64,000 bases of DNA, from positions 21,067,501-21,131,500 of the forward strand of contig OX485805.1 in NCBI GenBank assembly GCA_950295325.1, read 5' to 3'. Shown here piece after piece: positions 57,968 through 64,000 of the stretch (position 1 is the first letter of the stretch; each line of letters opens with the position of its first letter). Below the pieces are notes generated by a model. That model was given only the letters and a program-made list of their open reading frames with translations, did no database searches and was not told the origin of the DNA. This DNA is from Polytrichum commune. Its lineage: Eukaryota > Streptophyta > Polytrichopsida > Polytrichales > Polytrichaceae. The position numbers were made by a program, and so were the translations under genes.

Positions 57968-58390
57968 CTAGAGTTTGAGTGGTGCACATGTGGTTTTCCT
58001 TGGAGAGGCGATGGTGATGATTAGGATGTCAAGTTTGTGTTGGGCAAGGCATTCACCAGGTCTAATGAGGTATAAGGATGGGTGTAGCCATGGTGGGACT
58101 GTGTTGTCCGCACATTGGGTGCGGGGGGGGGGGGAGATATGGAGTTCATGTATTTGCCATGCCACTTTGTTGTGCCTGGTTATTTTGACGTTATTGATGG
58201 TGAGGTGGTACACATGGAGAGGAGGCATGTACTGACAACTGGTAGTGGGTGTAGGCCAAAAGGGGGAATGTGAATTAACTGGCAAGATTGTGTGTTTCCC
58301 CCATGTTTCAGTTGGTTGCCCATGTATTGGCCATTTTGTAGCTCGAGTGTTTGTGGATTTTGAGTGTCGGTGCATTGAGGTAATGACCAT
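57968..58390 (-). pseudogene. Second relic of the RLE-type non-LTR retrotransposon
   Basis: The frame contains VKITRHNKVAWQIHEL, then DNTVPPWLHPSLYL and CLAQHKLDILII. These line up with the 26.4-27.2 kb copy: NRHNKAVWEICKL, ENTVPTWLLPC and TRLKPDIICIL. The RHN motif and the endonuclease Asp are preserved while Pro of PD is changed to Leu. The frame ends soon after, before the Glu and Lys motifs. A 12-base G run (58123-58134, plus strand) interrupts the region. Same strand and same A/C bias as the first copy. Confidence 0.65.
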
Positions 58391-58930
58391 AAATTATTCG
58401 AAATGGTTGAGTGGACGAGGTGGTTGCATGGGACTCTTCAGTGTGCCTGAATGTTTTGAAGTGTAATCGGGTACTTATGGTGTGATAGCCATTTGATAAG
58501 GGGCATTTGTATGAGTAATGTGTTGGGATATGTGTGTTGAGAGGATGAATGGTGGATGTCGTTGATGATGAGGTACAGATATATCTAAAGATGTAAGAAT
58601 AGGCCTTGTTGTCTTTGAGGAGGTGGAGGGTTACAAATATGGTTGTTAATTTTGGTTGACATGGAGTTAGTAAGCACATTGGATGTTTCATGCATGATGG
58701 CACATTCCTAACCCATTTACACCTTCTTTGCCTTGATGGGCAAAAGGGTAGGTGTGCCTAGGGGCTAGGGTTTTATACAAGGGGAGTTCGTTGAGGCATA
58801 GGGTGAATTCTATGTAGTATTGGGATCTTGGGCAACGATGGGTATGATGAAAGGTGTGTGATATTGGTTCACACTTAGGATGGTGATTGTATAGACGTTC
58901 TATGTATATAAGAGCCAAAAAGACCACTAC
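58391..58930 (-). other. Upstream part of the second non-LTR relic
   Basis: Minus frames at 58308-58703 and 58688-58927 continue the A/C-rich bias upstream of the endonuclease relic. The RNase H motifs could not be found in them, so this may be heavily decayed element sequence or another part of it. Confidence 0.35.
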
Positions 58931-58934
58931 ATAT

Positions 58935-61508
58935 ACTTGGGATTGTGTGCATGTATTATGAACCTCTCAAATCTTACAACACTAAATGATATGGCCATCT
59001 TGAATATACATGGTATGAAAACTCTCTCCTTATCATAGGGTGTTGTGTGGTTCAATAATTTGAGTGTTGAAATTCATTGTTCACATTAAAATTGAACATG
59101 GTCTTGGCCAACATGGATACGACATGTGGCGATTTCTTCAAGAACGACTCTTATTTTTGTGTCGAACTAGATAACGCTCTACAACAATATGAGTATGCCA
59201 TTTTATAATTCATCACATTGATACCCTTTTTGGCATGGGTCTACATATCTTCCTAGTTGAATACAACAAAATCACAAAATCATTTAGAAGTAAGGGTTCT
59301 AGTATTCAATTGTCACTTCTCAAATAGACACAACAATTGTTGGAGGGTAGTTTTTATGGATTTTAGGTGTGATATGAAATTCCCTCTTGAACTCGATGGT
59401 TGGTGTCTCCGTTTGTCCATTCCTCGGCATAGGATCACGATTGAAACTTTTTTTTTGAACAATGAAATTCTCATTTTAATCAAATTAGAAATAAATCTAC
59501 TTGAGCTTTATAATGTTCCAAAATTGATGTGAAATGATTTGAACCTCAATAAATCATAAGATTTACATTTCCAAGTAGAATTTTCTTAAATTTACTACAT
59601 TACTAGAGCCTAATCATCACAACGTATGCCACATGAAACACACATGCATTGACATTCGATTCTCACTCAAACTAGCATTTTCTTCTCTTTCTAGCAAATG
59701 AAAAATTTGTGTTGTAGGGGGCCGGGGACAAATAGAAATAGAAAAATATTAATATGGGTAATAACCCCTCCAAGGTTCTCATGTGCAAATAATTTTGTAC
59801 TTTGAGCTGCATACTTCTAACTTTAAGTTTTTTTTAACTCAAACGCAAAGCACCTCAATCTTCAAGTCCGCTTTCTGAATCAATCGGCTAGTTCGATCAC
59901 ATTAAAGTTTGGGTTCAAATGCACATCTTGGATGTCATTGGATGCAAGCAACTACTTAGTATTATGATCATCAACATTGCATATAAGTATATGTTCACGT
60001 TCTTCATGACATAGAATTAGCACCAAACAATGTGATACATAAAACTTATAGTTTCATAAACTATGCATGACTTCAAGACTTGGTGAGGACTTATATGAAT
60101 TTTGTATACGGCTCATATATTCAACCCCTAAGACCATGAATCCCCCTTCATGTCCCATATGGATGTTTTTGTGCAAATGAAGTTGTTTATTTTGAAACTA
60201 TTTTGAGGGGGCAATAGACGGGATATGAAAGAGCTTGTGGTGGAAAAAGAGTACAATTGCAATTATCATGAAAAAGCATGTCTCTCTATTACAAATGTGC
60301 TCAAAATATGTGTGCATTCAATCAACCATTATCATTGGTAGTAACAAATCTAAAAATCATGGGAAAAGAGGGTTCATATGTCCAAATTTCACTTCTTCTT
60401 TTTTCTTTTAATTTTTTTTTTTAAAGTTTACATACGCAACTCTACATTTTGGGGTGAAGGTAGTCATGTCTTACTGAAACCCCAACATTATTCATGTACC
60501 TACTTTTGGATGCAATGGTTGAATACCCTCGTGAAACGAGCACTTCTAGAATAATTTTAACTTACTAACAATATGACGACTCAATGGTTGGAATAGTAAA
60601 AAGGCAATGCTCAACACTAACCACTTTAGTCACATGTGTAGTCATTTATGAAAGCCACATATACACATGTTGAAACTTTGTAACAAGTTGAGGTCTAGTC
60701 ACCTTGATCTCATTCATATTGCATTGGATTCATGTAGGATTTGCCACATTTTTATTTTGTCCATGATGATTGCACATCTGAAGAGGCTAAACTAGTGTTG
60801 GTCTGGTATGTAGGTGAAGGCATGGTATCAATAACATATCAAAGGACCTACTTGTAGGTATCAAAATTGTAATACAAGTAAAACATTACTACTTGGAGGG
60901 TACCGTAGCTCTCTAGTAGCTTGGGCACCTTTATGCCTAGTAATTGATTAAAGTGCAAAAGTAAGTTAGGCAGTCCAAAAAATAATATCCTTAAATTGGG
61001 CATATTAAAAATAAGTAATTCAAAAATAAGGTAGACATTCATCCAAGTCATTTCTATAATTCATGGATGTTTTTTCTAATTTCATTATGGCGGCTATGAT
61101 TAACCCAAACACTTCCCTTAACCCACATTCCTTACCCCAAAGTTTGTCTTTTAATTGTAAGTGAGGGTTTTATGCATTATTTTGATTTTAGGCACTCTTT
61201 GAATGTTTTTTTTTTTGGACACTAAAATGAAATTAATTTCCCAAAAATTTAGGCACCTTCAAAATTAAATCATTTTTTTGCCTAAGCTGCTAGATAGCTA
61301 CGGTTGATCAAGGTGGGAAAATCTTTGGATACATGAGTTATTATTTGGCTCGGTACCATTCTAAAGCGTATCGACACTAGGGCAATTTTTCCTAGGTATG
61401 AATATTCTTGCATGGCATGAAAAATATAAATATCGTCAAAAATACATACCCTACTAGTATCAAAAACATGTGAAATCCTCATTATAAATATATGGATAGT
61501 ATTAGGGA

Positions 61509-61545
<37 letters not shown>

Positions 61546-61641
61546 TGTTATTTTTTGTTATTTTTTAATAATAAAAACGAGACCAACAACGAACTAAACC
61601 TATTGGAATCAGGTAGATGTGCCTAATTCCAACCAAAAAAG

Positions 61642-61670
<29 letters not shown>
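58935..61670. other. AT-rich stretch, nothing recognised
   Basis: No gene or bounded element was recognised; short frames at 59257-59532 (plus) and 60848-61051 (minus) lack known motifs. An AC microsatellite lies at 61510-61544 and an AT run at 61644-61681. Confidence 0.4.
61510..61544. repeat. AC microsatellite
   Basis: Uninterrupted AC run; it creates a Cys-Val artefact frame on the minus strand. Confidence 0.95.

Positions 61671-61681
<11 letters not shown>
61644..61681. repeat. AT microsatellite
   Basis: Nineteen AT units immediately before the family C copy. Confidence 0.95.
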
Positions 61682-62002
61682 CATTGAAACCCTACATTTG
61701 AGTGGTATATGGTTGGGTGTAAACCAAAAGACATGTGTTGACAAGAGATTGGAGTACGTGCGCAAAATGTGTTAAGCACTGTAGCATGTTTGCGAGGACC
61801 TACATGATCACTTATTAACTCATAAAGTAATCTTCGCTTTGACTATGACTAAGTTATTCATACGAGCTCCAAACACTACAAGGAAAGTGAGTACAAACAT
61901 GATGTGGGTCCGTTGATCATCTTACACTAATCGCGTGTTTTGAATGCTATGAGAAATGAAGTGGGTGCAGAGAGTAAAGTGCCCATTTAATTAAGACCCG
62001 CT
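61682..62002 (+). repeat. Dispersed repeat family C, copy 4
   Basis: It carries GTGGTATATGGTTGGGTGTA, TGTGTTGACAAGAGATTGG, ACAAGGAAAGTGAGTACA, TCATCTTACACTAATCGCGT and GAAGTGGGTGCAGAGAG up to AAGACCCGC. Its site corresponding to the LTR insertion is uninterrupted. A pogo-like MITE follows directly. Confidence 0.7.
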
Positions 62003-62451
62003 TACAGTCCACCCTCTATAAATGTTACACCTATAAGTGTTAACCCTCTCTAAATATTAACTTTCTTCTACTCCCCACATATTGCACACTATAAATGTTA
62101 AACGTGTTAACTGTTAACAAAATGGTACTCCCTTCTTTGTAAATTTGACTCTATAAATGTTAACGAATGAAATACAACCATAATATGGATGATAGAAACT
62201 ACACATCCATATTATTGATTCATACTTCACCCGTGATTTGTAAACTTGATATTGAATAAAGTTTTGATTGGGTTTGCAATTTATGAATGGTATTCTCTCA
62301 CAAGGACTCTTCACAATTGCTTATATTTATAAATGTGAAGATTTGTATATTGCTCAAAAAAATAATTTTATAATTGTTAACTGTTAACACCTCTGTAAAT
62401 GTTAACTCTGATCCACTCCCGAGGGTTAACATTTATAGAGGGTAGACTGTA
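62003..62451. mobile_element. Pogo-like MITE (445 bp)
   Basis: The element 62005-62449 lies between TA dinucleotides. Its ends are CAGTCCACCCTCTATAAATG and, reversed, CAGTCTACCCTCTATAAATG, followed on both sides by TTA(A)C. CAGT---ACCTCTATAAATTA-type ends with a TA duplication are those of Emigrant/Lemi1-like plant pogo MITEs. Internal GTTAAC-TGTTAAC words repeat. No coding capacity. Confidence 0.88.
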
Positions 62452-62459
62452 GCTTAAGT

Positions 62460-62789
62460 TTAATAGGCTTGCCGTTGCCGACCTGTAACAAGCCTGCCAC
62501 GGGCCAAGTGAGGAAAGTGAGGAGAGTGAGAGTATTTTGTACCACCATGGAAGGCAGTACGTTTACCAAAAATAAAATTTCCTGTTCTCACTATGAGTTT
62601 GAGAATAGCATTGGAGTAAGTTAGAGCTTCTTCAGTATCAAGGTCAAAACCATAAGCGTGTCTTGAAGAATATTTATCTATGTTCCCGAAGGTATACAGA
62701 CAAAGGTACTTAAAGTGAGTTTCCATGTAGGCGCCTCGTCCACTAGATTCTAGAAAATAGTGGGTCAGAGGTGAAGCGCAAGTCATCAT
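62460..62789 (-). CDS. Unrecognised frame with coding-like composition
   Basis: The 109-codon frame is preceded by further open sequence upstream of its first Met and ends a few bases from the pogo-like MITE. Its composition is mixed and looks more protein-like than most frames here (for example GRGAYMETHFKYLCLYTFGN, YGFDLDTEEALTYSNAIL). I do not recognise the family. It could be the last exon of a host gene or of another transposon; the MITE may have set its stop. Confidence 0.25.
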   Translation of the reverse strand: MMTCASPLTHYFLESSGRGAYMETHFKYLCLYTFGNIDKYSSRHAYGFDLDTEEALTYSNAILKLIVRTGNFIFGKRTAFHGGTKYSHSPHFPHLARGRLVTGRQRQAY

Positions 62790-63885
62790 CCAACCACATT
62801 CTGGTGGTTTCGTAGAATGTGGAGGGTTGTGAACACGGGCTGCTAGACTTTCATGTGTTTATTGAAGAATCTTCAACTTACAAGTGCCAGTCACCAAAGG
62901 TTTTGAAGACCAGTTTTAGGAGGAGGAGGAGGAGGAGGAGGTTTAGTAGGTGGACCCGGTTTGAGAAGATGGGAGTAGCTACACTAAATATGATACAATA
63001 TTTGGTGTGACTTACTATTTGGAATTACGCAATGTTGTATCTATTTACTGTACATCTCATATTTTACCAACAAATGTTAAATTTGTAGTTTTAACATTAT
63101 AGAATACTGACAACTTTACTTGGTAGAAATTCATTTCAATAGTAAAAAGATATAGCACCATGTAAATTCAAATAGTAAGTCACACTACATATCAGATTCG
63201 GTGTAGTTGGCACATACGAGCCCTACCCCATTGGATCCCCTCTACATTTGGGCGGGTTTGTCCTTAGTCACACTAGAATCTGGTGGACAGGCAACCTGCA
63301 TGGAAACTCATCCCTTAGTATTCTTCAGTACAATAGTGACTTCATGGCAACCTGCCATATGACATCCATTCATTAAAACAATGTAATCCTCCGTTTGTTA
63401 ACCCAATATATCATATTCCACAATAAAGGTGTGTGAGTGCTATTTGGTTTGTTTTTCATGTTCTCCAACTTCTACCAATTATATTTACACAACAAAGCTC
63501 GTGTTGCATTAACACATCTATAGGGAACACATGTGCAAAAACCGGATTCAAAATTGGACTTCCCTTTGTATAGTTTTGGTTATTGGAAATGCATGTTTGT
63601 TGATTTCTTAATTATACATATGGGGTCCTCCCAAGTGTGGTCATTATTGAGTGTAAGATAGTTATTAATATTTGAAGACATAGTCCAATCTCTTACATAC
63701 ATGTGCCATTATGATGTTTGCTCTTTGATCCTCACCAAACCACACACCAATCAAAAACAAGGGTCTGATAAAGAAAACAAGCCACTTAAGACTCACCTAC
63801 CTTTTTCTATGTGTTGTTCTGACTTAACTCACTCGGATTGCATGTATGTTAACCCAAGTTAGTCCTTTATAGTGGATTGTTTCTC
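62790..63885. other. AT-rich stretch, nothing recognised
   Basis: Except for an AGG microsatellite (62918-62941) I see no gene or bounded element. Confidence 0.4.
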
Positions 63886-63889
63886 AACA

Positions 63890-64000
63890 CCTACCACGGG
63901 GGTGCAGTAAAAACTTGTCCCCCACCCTCCCCCGTATCGATTTGTTTTTGAGCTATCCCGAATTATTTTCAATAGGCTACCTTTGAGTTGTGATCCCAAA
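63890..64000. repeat. Dispersed repeat family D, copy 4 (cut by window end)
   Basis: The stretch ACGGGGGTGCAGTAAAAACT, TGTCCCCCACC and ATTATTTTCAATAGG resembles the middle of the 4.5-kb copy (GGGCTGTAGTAAAAACAAGT, CCCC). The rest lies outside the window. Confidence 0.4.

Noticed and set aside
61282-61545. Frame starting with a Cys-Val repeat
   Set aside because: It is a translation of the AC microsatellite.

Overview
The window looks like nuclear DNA of a green-plant-lineage (streptophyte) eukaryote. The signs are an AT-rich sequence with a short TTTAGGG-type telomere-like array, intron-style GTAAGT splice sites, plant-type PIF/Harbinger, hAT, CACTA, Mutator-like and pogo-like transposon traces, a Ty1/copia remnant and solo LTRs. 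I cannot place it to genus. No intact host gene, rRNA, tRNA or CRISPR array was recognised; almost everything that can be named is a mobile element, a fossil of one, or a repeat produced by one.

Layout: 0.3-0.8 kb and 11.5-12.0 kb carry two TAA-flanked Tourist-like MITEs. 4-10 kb holds old dispersed repeats. 10.7-11.3 kb is a hAT-like MITE with a perfect 8-bp duplication. 14.7-15.3 kb (minus) is the 3' part of a multi-exon gene that is also present at 45.5-47.2 kb. 22.3-24.8 kb holds PIF/Harbinger transposase debris, a 143-bp foldback and a Mutator-like repeat. 26.4-28.6 kb (minus) is the 3' half of a non-LTR retrotransposon encoding RNase H followed by a zinc-knuckle and a PD-(D/E)XK-like endonuclease, split by a second copy of the hAT-like MITE. 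32.2-34.1 kb and 35.6-37.1 kb are two related solo LTRs with clean 5-bp target duplications; the first contains a 13-unit minisatellite. 38.5-39.7 and 55.3-56.1 kb are copies of one unclassified repeat. 41.5-43.4 kb holds a LINE 3' relic between pogo-like arms. 45.5-47.2 kb (minus) is a decayed gene resembling a permuted (motif IV before motif I) DNA adenine methyltransferase. 47.5-49.3 kb (minus) is a broken copia element. 49.8-50.2 kb is a CACTA foldback, 52.5-52.9 kb a Harbinger-type MITE with a near-perfect TIR, 54.2-55.2 and about 56.6-57.8 kb pogo-like elements carrying opposite ends of a transposase, 58.0-58.9 kb a second relic of the RNase H/endonuclease retrotransposon, and 62.0-62.4 kb a pogo-like MITE.

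The elements are nested, which gives a relative order: the hAT MITE is younger than the non-LTR element it splits; solo LTR 2 is younger than the dispersed repeat it splits (the empty-site sequence can be aligned to two other copies in this window); the pogo-like MITE at 62 kb sits at the end of another copy of that same repeat. The two most unusual items are the RNase H plus restriction-like-endonuclease retrotransposon and the two-copy methyltransferase-like gene family.
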